Of a stretch of DNA of 64,000 bases, positions 22,576 to 33,782 are shown in pieces. Each line of letters opens with the position of its first letter. Positions within the stretch are counted from its first letter, which is position 1. Below the pieces are notes generated by a model, which was not told where the DNA came from, did not search any database, and saw only the letters and a list, made by a program, of their open reading frames with translations. This DNA comes from Clitoria ternatea. Its lineage: Eukaryota; Streptophyta; Magnoliopsida; Fabales; Fabaceae. The stretch covers positions 35,602,501-35,666,500 of the forward strand of contig CM075674.1 in assembly GCA_037962975.1 (NCBI GenBank), in the 5' to 3' direction. A program made the translations under genes and the position numbers.

Positions 22576-23496
22576 TATTCTTTAAAAACACTATTTTGTT
22601 TAATATCTATGTATTTTTTTATCATTTGTAATCGATATTTTATAAACTGGACTGGTAATTAAACTAATAAAAACACTGATTGATGATAATAAAATAAAAT
22701 ATAATTTATGATATAATAATAATAAATTATATGAAAATTAAGTTAACTAAAATTTTAAAATAATATATAAGATTCTTATTACATATCTTATATGAGATAA
22801 AATAATTATAATAAATAAAAATAATATGTGATATTGTATATTATTTTCTCTGATTTTTTTATGAGATTTTATTATATCATTTTACACAAATTAAGAAATT
22901 TAGTCATTTTAGAAAAATGTATTAAACGTGTCGAGTATTATTAAAAAGAAATGTATTTTTCAAATTCTATATTGATATCAATAAAAATAAGATGCATTTG
23001 TTAGCACATGCGTTGTAAAAAAAATAAAAAAATAATATACACTCTAAATTGCAAAAGGTCTTATAAAAAGAATCAAGAAAAATTAAAAAATAAGGTATTA
23101 TAAAAAAGACTGGAGAAAGTAACTTTTATTTATTTAAAAATATGTTAGAATGGTGTTTTTTTTAAATAACAAAAAAAGAAAACAATAATTTTAAAAATTT
23201 TTATGGTTCAATCCTGATTTACAATACCAATTTTCAATCAATTTTGATTGGTTTTTATTAGTTTTGAAATTTCTTATTTTTTATTTATTTGTCTTGGTAC
23301 TCTAATCAATTCCTAGTTAACCCAAATGATCCTATTCAATTTTGACAACTATATTTGTAATAGTAATAAAAGAGAGAGTAATATGAGTTGAGAAGTGATG
23401 TTAATGTTCAATATCAATTTTATTGTATAAATACCAATGCTTATGTAACAATAAACATATATTATCGCCTAAAAAATATCTTGTTATGATTCTTGA

Positions 23497-23545
<49 letters not shown>

Positions 23546-24206
23546 TTTTTTAAAAAAATACATAAGGTCTAATACCTTTGAAGTTTAGTTTCAAAGTTTT
23601 TAAGGTTAAAATAGCTTTTTGGTTTACTACATTTCACTAAAATTTTAGTGGGGTATGGCATGTTGGTTCATCACATTTTTCTTAAAAAAAATAGGTTGGT
23701 TCAGTTAAGAACTTGTCGTTAAGTGTTTATATGTCGTTAACCTACTAGGCCTAAAAGATGTCCAATTAAATAAAAGAAAACAAAAAGAAAAGTTATGTTG
23801 GATATTTTAACTACTTCTCCTACATCTCCCTCCTTTTATCCCCTTCCTCTACCGCAAACGACGCCACTTCATGCCATATCATCCTAGACGCTACACCTCA
23901 CACCCTACCCTTCACCTAAACCCCAACCTTCCTCACCCCTCTTCTCCAACCCTCACAACTAAACCTCATCATAACCCACCACCTTTGTTAGCCACTGCCA
24001 AAACCTATGCTCTACCTTCATTTTACTCACCCACCACCATGCCTTATACCCATAGATGAAGCTACTTGGGGTCATGGATGGCCATACACCTTCAACTTTT
24101 TTGGTTTAAACAACTTTTATATTAAAAGAAAAGATATGACTAGCTTACTTACATAAACTAAGAAAAAGAATCAAAAAAATGTAATTATGTCATTTCCATA
24201 ATAAAT
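22576..24206. other. AT-rich intergenic DNA, no gene recognised
   Basis: Mostly A/T-rich. 23860-24060 is a C-rich stretch (ACACCCTACCCTTCACC) whose close relative recurs at 25460-25550, on the other side of the solo LTR at 24207. Short open frames in it look like low-complexity artefacts. Confidence 0.55.
23501..23541. repeat. (TA)n microsatellite
   Basis: About 20 TA units. A second run lies at 26011-26048, so the two bracket a 2.5-kb block. Confidence 0.95.
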
Positions 24207-24861
24207 TGATCATGGTCGGGGTACAAGGGCCGTCTTGGAGACTAGTCCTCAAAATGTGTTGTTTGCTTAGATTTTACATCAGTCCAGTGGAGATCCGATA
24301 TTATAACCTATATTCCAGTGGGGAAATAAAGGTATACTTGAGTGATTCCTCGTACCAAATCACTATCCTTACACGTTGTAGGACGAAAGGGGGTGTCACG
24401 TGTAAGGACACTCTGATGTTCAAGTCAGTGAATATTCAAAGAGAATATCAGAGTTCAAGCGTAAGTTTAAGTATGTAAAGTGTACCTTTCATTGTTGATG
24501 TTTGGGTATTTATACTCGGAGGTAGTGAAAGAGTCGTTTGGAGTAGGTAGAATTACCGTACAAGGTGTCAGCGTGATTCTGATCATTTGCAGAAAGACTG
24601 ACACACAACAATGACTCGTACCTATCAATCGTATCTTTCCATCATTCACTTTGTAGGTTGCTTCCTCAACACGCGATTACATAAGTCAGCTTTGACTTTC
24701 CGGTATTTAGAGAATAGCTCATACCGAAATTACATCATGAGTCTCATGCACGGTGTTGGGAACCGGTGTTACACTTTAATGTGTTGTGCAATGTCGGTCT
24801 TTCATAACACTTTTAGGTCAAATGACCTTTCTATCCAAGGGCTGGTATCGAGACCGGAACA
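24207..24861 (-). mobile_element. diverged Tat-like solo LTR
   Basis: On the minus strand it starts TGTTCCGGTCTCGATACCAG and ends GTACCCCGACCATGATCA, patterned like the other Tat-like LTRs (TGATCCGGTCTGGATACC... at 3433). It includes a recognisable TTCAAAGAG...GAACACTT-type tail shared with 27142-27510. No matching 5-bp TSD was found, so the ends are approximate. Confidence 0.65.
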
Positions 24862-26006
24862 CATAATTAGATAATTTTACAATTATTTAAAACTTTATAA
24901 TTTTTCAATAAACAAATGTTAGCTATTAATTTGTTAATTTTTATTGCCAAAGTGGCCATAACTTCTCCTTCTTTCCTTACTCCATTCACCATAGACCAAC
25001 GTTTTATCATCTAGAACTTTTATAATTAGCATGATGGTTTGTTTAAATAGGAAAATTAGACATCTACCAACTTTTGTACAGTTTAATAAAACTAATATAT
25101 TCACTAGTTTTCATGCCAACCACTAATTAACATTCCTTTTTTGTTATTAACTTTGTCAAAATTATGTTGTAAAGCAATATGAAAATTACTTTCTAGAGCA
25201 TTACTTTGTATATATTAAGATAAATATTCCTTATAGATGAATTTTGTAAAATTCATATTATAGTATGTTTAAAAAACAAAATTTTATATGATTTAATTAT
25301 TTTGAATTAACTTATTCATTTATTATCTTGTAATTGCAAGTATCTTGTCTTTTAAAATAATTTCATTTATTTTGTAATAAAATTTTATAGTTTTCTTAGT
25401 CATAATAACTTTGTAAATGGACTCCCTTCATATTAAGTCTCAGCTCCGCCCCTATCCATACCATACCCTACCCTTCACCTAAATCTTTCATCTTTCTCAC
25501 CCACCACCGAACCCCACCCTTCACCTTTTACACCAAACCCACCCTAACACATTGAATTACAGAAACATTGCATAATCAAAATCAATGAAACATAGCACAA
25601 TCACATGAATCTCATAGGAATGGGTGGAATTGAATGGAAGGAATGAAGGGTTATGGCAAGGAGGAGGAGAGATGAAGGTTATTTCAAAGGTTGATGTCTC
25701 CAAGATGGAGATGTTTCATCCAAATCGACATTGTTGTTACTGCTTACAACCACCACTAAATTTGCACATATTGTTTGGTTGGCGTCATAAGGGTTGTATT
25801 GGGGTGGAAGGCGAAAGGTAAGGTCATCTATGACACATCATATATCTCTCTTAAACCACCTTAAAAATGGACCAAACTAAAACTTTTAAAAAATATAATG
25901 AGTCAAATTAAAAATTTTAAAACATATTAGATCAAAGTGAAACTTTTATGAAATGTAATGAATCAAAGGAATATTTTTATCTTTTTTATTAATAGAATGA
26001 TGTAAT

Positions 26007-26053
<47 letters not shown>

Positions 26054-27141
26054 ATTTTTAAAGGATTTAGTCAAGTTAGTCAAAGACATCGTAAACTTTT
26101 GAATACTATTTTTTATTTTTTAAAATATAAAAAAAGTAACTAAATTTTATCTCTACTGGCGTAATATATCTTTTGGTTAGAAGAGACAGTACACCTCGAT
26201 TTAGAGTGTGTTAGAAATTTTGGTAAATATTTATAGATAGATATATTTAATTCATCACAGTTATAATTGATTGTTATAGCTAAGTGTTAGATAAAAAGTG
26301 ATTTAAAGGTAACATAATTTATTTAGATGGTTTAAAATAATAAGTTATTTTAGTAAAATTACCACAAAGAGGTATGAAATAATTAAGTTATAATAGTGGA
26401 ATATATATTTAAATTAATTAATTGATGAAAACAGAATTGGAAATCAAAAAATAACTGAAAATTAATGGATAATTTAAAATTTCCAGACTCTAATTATAAT
26501 GTATTTTTTAGATTATAATTTAATTTGATAAAATAAAGAAATAAGGCACACCAACTAGTAGACGGTGCGTATCCATTGAAATCTAAATTAGCCCTAAAGA
26601 TTAAATGTAAGTTAAGTATATTTGTACGATTGGCATGATAAAGTTGCAGGGCCATGCATTATGAGGGTAGCTAACACTAGTTATTGCGTTGGTGACATGT
26701 CCTTTCTATTATCCATTAACATTAAATGAACACAGATGATTGATACTTACCTATGTATCAAAGGCTATATGTCCAAAGTTTTAAAGTATTTTCTAATTTA
26801 TTTTCTTAATTCTAAAAATTGATAGATAAAATAGTCTTGTTTATTAAAAGAGTTTATTTAATAGTTTGTAACATTTTTTGAAAATTTGTATTTACTTATA
26901 AGTTTTAAATTTATTTTATTTGTTGTACTTCTAGTTTTATCCTTATTGACATTTTTCAAAAAAATATATCACTTTTATCCTTATGTCATTTTACATTTAA
27001 TAAGTAGTTTTACCTAATATTACTTCTGGTTTCAAATATAAACAAATCTACATAATTCTACACATATTAAGAATAATAATTGAAAGTAGTTATTTGCATT
27101 AGTGTTCTCATGTATTTGATTTACTTTCCTAAAATACCCTT
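24862..27141. other. AT-rich intergenic DNA, no gene recognised
   Basis: No coding domain or RNA gene seen. The open frame at 25624-25821 has no recognisable domain. 25850-25980 resembles, in reverse, the stretch at 23560-23720, hinting at a decayed transposon with inverted ends between the two TA microsatellites. Confidence 0.5.
26011..26048. repeat. (TA)n microsatellite
   Basis: About 19 TA units, preceded by CA like the run at 23501. Confidence 0.95.
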
Positions 27142-28481
27142 TGATCCAGTCTCAATACAAGCATATGGGCAAGAAGGTAACTTGACCTAAGTCGTTATGC
27201 ATGACCGACATCTCACATAAGATTGTAACCTAAACATGTTGTAAAGCAACCTACAAAGTGATTGATAATAAGGTATAATCGTTAGGAGGCGTCTTTATCG
27301 TGTGTCAACCTTTCCACTAAGACTAGAATTGTACTGACATTGCATACGCTTAGACCTTCAAAGAAAAACGACTCTTCCATTACTCACAGGTATAAATACC
27401 CACGAATCAACAATGAAAAAGTATACTATTTTTGGTTATAACTTACTTAAGTTTTGATATTCTCTTTGAACATTCTACTGGCTTGAGCGTTTGAGTGTTC
27501 TTGCAAGTGGTAAAACATCCTAACCCTCAATATAATTATTCTAAAATATGTTTATCAAAATTGATTAATTAGAACAATAAAATTGAGGGTAAATTTTTCA
27601 CAGTTTATCAAATCAAATAAATTATAAAAAATTCGTGAAATAAATATTTAACCAATACCCCTAGACCATTTAAATAGACCTTTCCTATATATGGCGATAT
27701 GAGAAGGTATAAAAATTAAATTAAATTGCATCTTGGATAATCAAAATGGAGATTATCACAAGGATCAGCGGAAAGCGTGTTTTAAATTATTAAATAAAAT
27801 AAAATATGATTTTATAATAAAAATAATAAAACCATATTAAAAAAATAAAGAAAATGAAGAAAATAGTATTCTGGGCAAATCTCGCTTGAGCGAGATGCCA
27901 TTCGCTTGAGCGAGTTTGATATGAATCGCTTGGGCGAACCAACTCGCTCCCTTTCAAAAGCAAATATACTCATTCTCGCTTGAGCGAGATTTACTCGCTT
28001 GAGCGAGATCGACCTAATTCGCTTGGGCAATGCTTGGCTCGCCTGGGCGAATCCACCATCAACATCAGATCCCCTATCTCGCTTAAGCGAAACATATTCC
28101 ACTAGTGCAAAAAAGGGTTTTAACATCGGTTTTTTTGGTAATTTCACATCGGTTTTCAAACCGATGTGGATCTGGCCGATGTGAAATATAGGGACATCTC
28201 ACATCGGTTTTTAAACCGATGTGAAAAATCATTTTAACATCGGTTTTCTTAAAAAAACGATGTGAAATCTAGATTACCACATCGGTTTTTATCGATTTTT
28301 TACAAAAAAACCGATGTGAAATGTATTTTTCACATCTGTCTTTTGTAAAAAACCGTTGTGAAATAGTAAAAATATAACAACGGTTGTGTTATAAAACCGA
28401 TGTGAAAGAGTATGAGATCTAACATCGGTTTTTTATAAAACCGATGTGAAAACTTGATTTTTTTTAAAAAAAAATTAATTG

Positions 28482-28629
28482 GGATTCTCCGAATCCCAGA
28501 AGTGTCCACAACACTTAGGAGTTTACACACATGAATGTTGACCCGGACTCTCTGCTGGGCGTTGGCAGGAACATGAACTTTCTCGAATGCCACGAGTTGC
28601 TTCTCAAGAGCCCATTGGGCACCACCGGG
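28482..28629 (-). pseudogene. captured fragment of a beta-D-xylosidase-like gene (C-terminal Fn3-like part)
   Basis: In the same minus-strand frame that leaves the MYB exon, the product reads ALEKQLVAFEKVHVPANAQQ, then RVRVNIHVCKLLSVVD and GIRRIPI. This resembles the C-terminal fibronectin-III-like domain of plant glycoside-hydrolase-3 beta-xylosidases (pattern LVAFE+VHV...R+RV.+.VCK.LSVVD..G+RRIP). The frame then enters non-homologous A-rich DNA and stops. The junction with the MYB piece is at about 28626-28630. Only about 45 codons are present and no catalytic residues. The match is from memory of the family and is less certain than the MYB call. Confidence 0.65.
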
Positions 28630-29103
28630 AGGACGTAAATAGTTCAACCATCTCAGTCTGCAACTTTTGCCCGTTCGCTTTAGACCTGTAGTTCAAGACA
28701 CGAAACAAATAATTAAACCATGGTGCGCGGTAAGGTACATGGTTCACTTTATATATATATTGGAAACATTCACGTAAAGAAGGGGGGACACGTTGAAAAA
28801 CGAGTGACTTCACAAAAAAAATTAAAGGAATCGAATTCATATATAGGTGACGCACCAGGAAGGGAAAAAGGAGAATGATATATAGGCATTAGGCATTTAC
28901 GTGAAACAGGAGGAGATATAAAAAGCTTTTAACATATATATGAAAGAAAAATGTTCAAGACTTAATTAGTACACAAATATATGAAAGAAATGCGTGCCTG
29001 CAGAACGAGCAAGGGAGTTCCAGTGACCTTCGCCATGGACGTTGATGTAGTTGATCAAAACAGAATCCTCTTCCTCTGTCCATGGACCTTTCTTTATTGC
29101 CAT
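28630..29103 (-). pseudogene. captured R2R3-MYB gene fragment (exon 1, intron, part of exon 2)
   Basis: Exon 1 (29103-28998) reads MAIKKGPWTEEEDSVLINYI then NVHGEGHWNSLARSAG, the first MYB repeat with its regularly spaced Trp. Exon 2 starts at 28685, after the acceptor AACTACAG, and reads GLKRTGKSCRLRWLNYLRP, the end of that repeat. The phase joins correctly inside the shared Gly codon. The donor is GC rather than GT (28997-28996). Because the intron was kept, capture was from genomic DNA, not from mRNA. The second MYB repeat and the activation region are absent: the frame passes straight into the xylosidase-like piece. Confidence 0.88.
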
Positions 29104-32100
29104 CTCCTCTTCACTTCCATATGAGTCACAGATAATGAGATAAAAACCGATGAGGTCAATGAAATATATAAGCGCGAAATGAAATTTGTAACCTGTCTGT
29201 CCTATATGAGCGGGAAATGAAATATTTTAGAGACAAGGTACCACATCAGTTTCTCTTTAAAACCGATGTGTAAAATAATCAAAATTTTTAATTTTTAATT
29301 TTTGTCAATTACTACTTTTTGTTCGTTGTTGTAACGTTCGGTGCTTAACATTTTCCACATCGGTTTTTAACCATAACCGATGTTGCATTAACTTATTTCC
29401 ACATCGGTTTTTAAGTAAAACCGATGTGGCATATCTCGCTGGAACCTACCACATCGGTTTTTAAGTAAAACCGATGTGAAAGTGATTTAAAATTTTAAAT
29501 TTATTAAGTCATTTAATATGAAAAAATATATTTTAAAATTTAAAATTTATCAATTTAAATGTAAAATATATACAAGTTAAATGCAGAGTATTTCCCATTC
29601 ATTTCAAAATGAAAAAAATTCAATATACAACAACGATTTAAGTTAAAAATTTTAAATTTTAAATTTTAAATTTTTTCATTTAAAATGAAAAATATCTATT
29701 TTAAATTTTATTTTTTTAAGCATTTGTCACATCGGTTTTATAAAAACCGTTGTCTAATGTTGTTTATAAAACTTTGTGTATAATTTCAAAATTGCCACCG
29801 CGTATATTTTTAACATCGGTTTTGAGAAAACCGATGTGATAAATTGTTTTCCACATCGGCTTTTAGTAAAAACCGATGTGAAATATATCTGATGTTTCAT
29901 TTATTTACAAAAATGCCACCGTCCTTATATTTCACATCGGTTTTTGATAAACCGTGGTGAATTCTGCGATGTGAAATGGTAGTTTTGCACTAGTGTTCGC
30001 TGGAGCGAACTGTTCAATTTCGCTTGAGCGAAGCAAGTTCGCTTGAGCGAATTCAAATGAGGTATCAGACCCCCTATTTCTCCTGGGCAAAACCAATTCG
30101 CCTCACATTCCCACTCAGTCTCGCTTGAGCAAGCCTCTACTCGCTTGAGCGAGATTTCTTCCAGAATCAAACTTACCTTCATTTCGCTTGGGCGAGATGT
30201 ACTCGCCTGAGCGAAATTTGTCCAGAACCAAATTCCCATCCATTTCGCTTGGGCGAGATGGGCTCGCTTGAGCGAAATTCATCCAGTAAGCACCCCCTGA
30301 TACTCAACCATTTTCGCTTGAGCGAGTATCAATCTCGCTTGAGCAAAATTGGGCTAGAGGCCACAACACTGATACATAGAGCTTCGCTTGAGCAAAAATC
30401 TACTTTCGCTTCAGTGAAACACTAATCTCGCTTGAGCGAACCAATTTCACTTGAGCGAGAATCGGCTAGTATGCCAACCGCCTTAACTCGCTTGAGCGAG
30501 TTCTACAGTGAGGACCTGAAAATGTAAAATTTCATACAAATTGACATTTCAAATATTTTAGGCTAACTTCCAACTTACGTAATTTGCCCGTTTCAAGTCC
30601 GAATACTATGAAACTTCATGGGCACTATATTTTCCCCATTCCGAGGCTAATGGCGATGTTCGTTCACCAAAATTTGGACATATGACCAACTTATGCGTAA
30701 AAATGCAATATGATCATAATATGCAAATTAAATACATCAACCCCTTCTAATTCTATTCAAACACACCAAAACCTATTTAAACAAGTCATATATGACATAG
30801 GGAATCTTTCGATCCCTTCTGACGATTCAAATTCCTAATTTTTCACTTCATACATATGCATCATATCAAATTCTATAAATTTAACTCATCATATCATATG
30901 TCATAAACATATACATGAATTCATATACATATTCAGATTTCCAACTTCCAAGTGAAGTTATCCATCGTCCAAAACCTTTAATCATTCATACATATCATAG
31001 AGTGTTATCAAGAGCCGACCAAGGCGTAACGATACTACTATACATACTATGTACAAACATATGTACATAATACTTTATCTTTGTGCTGAGTGACACTTCA
31101 TAGGTAGGGGAGCGTTTACATTTTAAATGCATAGTTTATGAATGGATTCGGGATAGTATTGTTATATTTAATGAGAAATCCCAAATATATATAATATGTG
31201 TAACATATTTATGATATGATGTCTTCTGTTCATATATGATTGATATTGAGAAATTGAATTGGTATGAGATATAAATTGTATGTGTGAACTTATTGTGATT
31301 CCTATGCATGAGATGCTGTAGGAAAGATGATGATGATATGAGTATATGTATATGCATGAGATGCAATTATATACAGCATGGGATGCTTGTATGATGAACA
31401 AATATAAAACATGATGTGGTTTCGAGGATTCCACAAAAGACCTTGGGTGGGACTCAAGGCAAACCTCTTGAGCGGGGCTCAGGGTTTAGCTCGTGATACT
31501 ACCGTTGTCACTGAGAATGATTGTGTCATGTGAGAGGGCAAACGGTTTGGTACCAGTAAAACGGTCGGATCAGCTGAGAGCTGAGTATATGGCTGAGAGC
31601 CAGTGTTACAACATAAACTAAAACTTAATAATGGATCCAATTGATTGAGCATGTTTATGCATTGATGAATGTTATTGAAGAACAACATGATTGTGTGATC
31701 ATTTGAGAATATATGAATGAATGAAATGTGATGAGATTATATGATAGTGAAAATGATTTATTTGTATTAGTGAATTGGATTGGTAATCCGATTCAATAAC
31801 TGTCATTTAACATGTAGTATACTCATCCTCGAGCTATCAAATATAATCTGCTCGCTGTTCGCAAGCTCTGAATCAACTTCTAGCTCTGAAACCTTCCGAA
31901 GCTACCTAGTTTATTAAAATAACAATCATTAAACTTCAATCCTATAGAATTAGCATTCTAGAAACCATTCTAACTCACTTTCTCATGAAAAGTTCATGAT
32001 TCTAGAAAACTTAAGCTCTTTCTCCATTTCAATGGATTCCAATCTCTATGAAACTTAAGAAATTGACAGGTTTAAGAGAATAAACCATATTTCAATATAA

Positions 32101-32683
32101 GAGTTCATCATCTTACTTTGAATTGGAGAGTTTAACCTCTTTCTCTCCCTTTAATTCAAACTGCCCCTTGAAGAGAAGAAAGTGGAGAAGATGATTGATT
32201 TCCTCTTCAATTTGATGATTTACAAAATAAAAGGATTAGAGATGGTGATTTTGGATGAAATGAAGAAGAGAATGAAGGAGAAGATAATTCTCTTTATCTC
32301 ACGAAAGATTTGAGAAGAAAAGAGAAGAAATTTCAATTTTAAATAACTTAGGGACGCGTTGGTCATTACGATAAATGTTGGGGACGTATTCGTTATTTTG
32401 ACAATTGTTCTAATTAATCTCCCATTTTCCTTTAAATCCCTCTTTAAACCATGTTTTAATAATAAATCTTATTTTTAGGATGTTACAAGTGGCACCCCTT
32501 TGCTCCACAACGCGTAAGGTTGGTGAGATTTCTCAAAGGAGTACTCCAAGACTTCTATCTCCTCACTGGAATAGAAGATATAATATCTGATCCCCACTGG
32601 ACCGACGTAAGACTAACATAAACAACACAATCTGAGAGCTGGTCACTACACCAGACTACACATCCCCGCCCAGACCAGTTTAG

Positions 32684-32700
32684 TGGCACACCCAGTGGAC
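32684..32700 (+). promoter_or_regulatory. PBS of the truncated Tat-like element
   Basis: TGGCACACCCAGTGGAC lies one base after the LTR end at 32682. It is nearly the same as the PBS at 4236. Confidence 0.7.
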
Positions 32701-32735
32701 TTTATAAATTGATTCCCACTTTCGTATTCACAAAC

Positions 32736-32870
32736 ATGGAGAATAACACAAAAATCCTTGAAGAACATGTGGAGGATTTGGCGTACTTGGAGCCAAGGCC
32801 TATAGCTTTCGAAAATCCAAGTGCGTCTGCAAATCGAGCAGTTACAATGGTAACTCCTGATCTTTATGTA
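32736..32870 (+). pseudogene. Tat-like gag, first about 45 codons
   Basis: MENNTKILEEHVEDLAYLEP and TMVTPDLY align with the N-terminus of the Gag at 4298 (shared VED, VxTPD). Homology ends near 32870, and the frame runs into unrelated AT-rich DNA before stopping at 32910. Confidence 0.65.
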
Positions 32871-32910
32871 ACAAATAAGAAAGTTAAACATAATATTAAA
32901 GTAACATATT

Positions 32911-33115
32911 AGGATTGGCTAAGGGTTAAAAGTGAGATAATTTACGTTCAAATCTAACTACACATTAAAAATATAATTTTGGGTTAAATATGTTTCTAGT
33001 GACTATGTTTTTATCAATTTTTAGTTTTGTCTCATTTGTTTTTTATTGATTTCAGTATTTATGCTATTGAATATGTTAAAATTGATCCTTAACGTGTTAA
33101 AATTGGTCCTTTTTA
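32911..33115. other. short non-coding repeat remnant
   Basis: GGGTTAAATATGTTTCTAGT and the following TTTTTAGTTTTGTCTC words recur, in reverse and diverged, at about 48860-49000. It looks like the end of an abundant dispersed repeat. The class is not resolved. Confidence 0.4.
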
Positions 33116-33213
33116 GTGGGTAGTATTTTCTTGATCATAATTGTTCTTATCACCTCTCTATTCACTAAAGTTATTACTTTTGTCTCCATTGTTCCCGCAA
33201 CTGGATTCACACT

Positions 33214-33511
33214 TGTTTTCCTCGGATCTGGAAGGGGTCCTACAACATCCTTATCTTCCCTCATTTTAGGCAAGGATTTGAGATATTTCAAATCTCACTC
33301 CGGTGCGAATTGTCCTCTCTATCCCCATGTCATCATGGGCCTAAACCCAAGCCCACTACTTTTCTTTTAATCTTTACATACTTTCCCAAATGTATAAAAG
33401 AGCCTAGGAGCCCCTCTTTTGTAATTAAGTGACACACTTTAAAGCTAATAAATCCTAATCCCTAGAGGAAATCTCTAGGTTTTTTATGCATTCATAGCTT
33501 TATTGTGAACA
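33214..33511 (+). mobile_element. 298-bp solo LTR
   Basis: TGTTTTCCTCGG...ATTGTGAACA is flanked by the 5-bp TSD acact (33209-33213 and 33512-33516) inside the mariner transposase. It has a TATA-like TGTATAAAAG at about 33390 and a following AATAAA-containing segment (about 33448), matching U3-R-U5 layout on the + strand. It could belong to a copia or a small TRIM-like family. No PBS or internal domain is present. Confidence 0.88.
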
Positions 33512-33782
33512 ACACTAGTCCTTTTAGCTGGTTCTTGAGTAATGAAAAGGAAAATTCTAATTTTTCCATCAAAAACTTTGTTGCCATGTGAATCAAATCT
33601 TGGACGTACCAAGGCAACTAAAAACATGACTTTTGATATGAAATTTTTGCTTTTACAGGTACAACGTGACTCTTCCTCATCCACCAGTAGATAATAATTC
33701 TCAGATTTCTTTGACATATAAAACCACTTCTCATTGATATGAATGATGTTTTGCATACTTTTAAATATTGGATCATGTGGTA

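Larger units (their letters stand above)
28100..29995. mobile_element. CACTA (En/Spm) transposon, non-autonomous, with captured gene pieces
   Basis: A perfect 13-bp terminal inverted repeat CACTAGTGCAAAA (28100-28112 and 29983-29995) and the 3-bp TSD ttc (28097-28099 and 29996-29998) define it exactly. Both subterminal regions (28122-28445 and 29240-29975) are packed with ACATCGGTTTT/AAAACCGATGT in both orientations, as expected of transposase-binding repeats in CACTA elements. It encodes no TNP2-like transposase. Its middle (28482-29103) holds fragments of an R2R3-MYB gene and a probable beta-xylosidase gene, both on the minus strand. Confidence 0.95.
27870..30500. repeat. CGCTTGAGCG near-palindrome array (split by the CACTA element)
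   Basis: CTCGCTTGAGCGAG and variants such as CGCTTGGGCGA and CGCCTGAGCG recur roughly every 15-50 bp at 27875-28095 and 29997-30505. Open frames through the array (e.g. 27812-28159, 29925-30239) are repeat artefacts. Confidence 0.88.
27511..32487 (-). mobile_element. chromovirus-type LTR carrying a CACTA insertion
   Basis: The TSD agtgg flanks it (27506-27510 and 32488-32492). The right end TTTTTAGGATGTTACA is canonical. The left end TAAAACATCC departs from the expected TGT start. Without the CACTA element (28100-29995 plus TSD) it is about 3.1 kb. It has a CGCTTGAGCG array at 27870-30500. 31095-31830 matches 9311-9860 in the orientation opposite to what the two ends imply, so an internal inversion or recombination is likely. 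No gag-pol was seen. Confidence 0.78.
27142..32910 (+). mobile_element. truncated Tat-like element: interrupted 5' LTR plus gag start
   Basis: The LTR starts TGATCCAGTCTC at 27142, is interrupted at 27510 (TSD agtgg), resumes at 32493, and ends CCAGACCAGTTTA at 32682. A PBS (TGGCACACCCAGTGGAC) and the first codons of a Gag related to that at 4298 follow. Nothing beyond about 32870 belongs to it, and no 3' LTR is present. It is a different, more diverged member of the family at 3433-14635. Confidence 0.8.

Noticed and set aside
28604..28855. Frame 28604-28855 as a stand-alone protein
   Set aside because: It reads through the captured MYB intron and out of frame into exon 2; the real homology is in the neighbouring frame.
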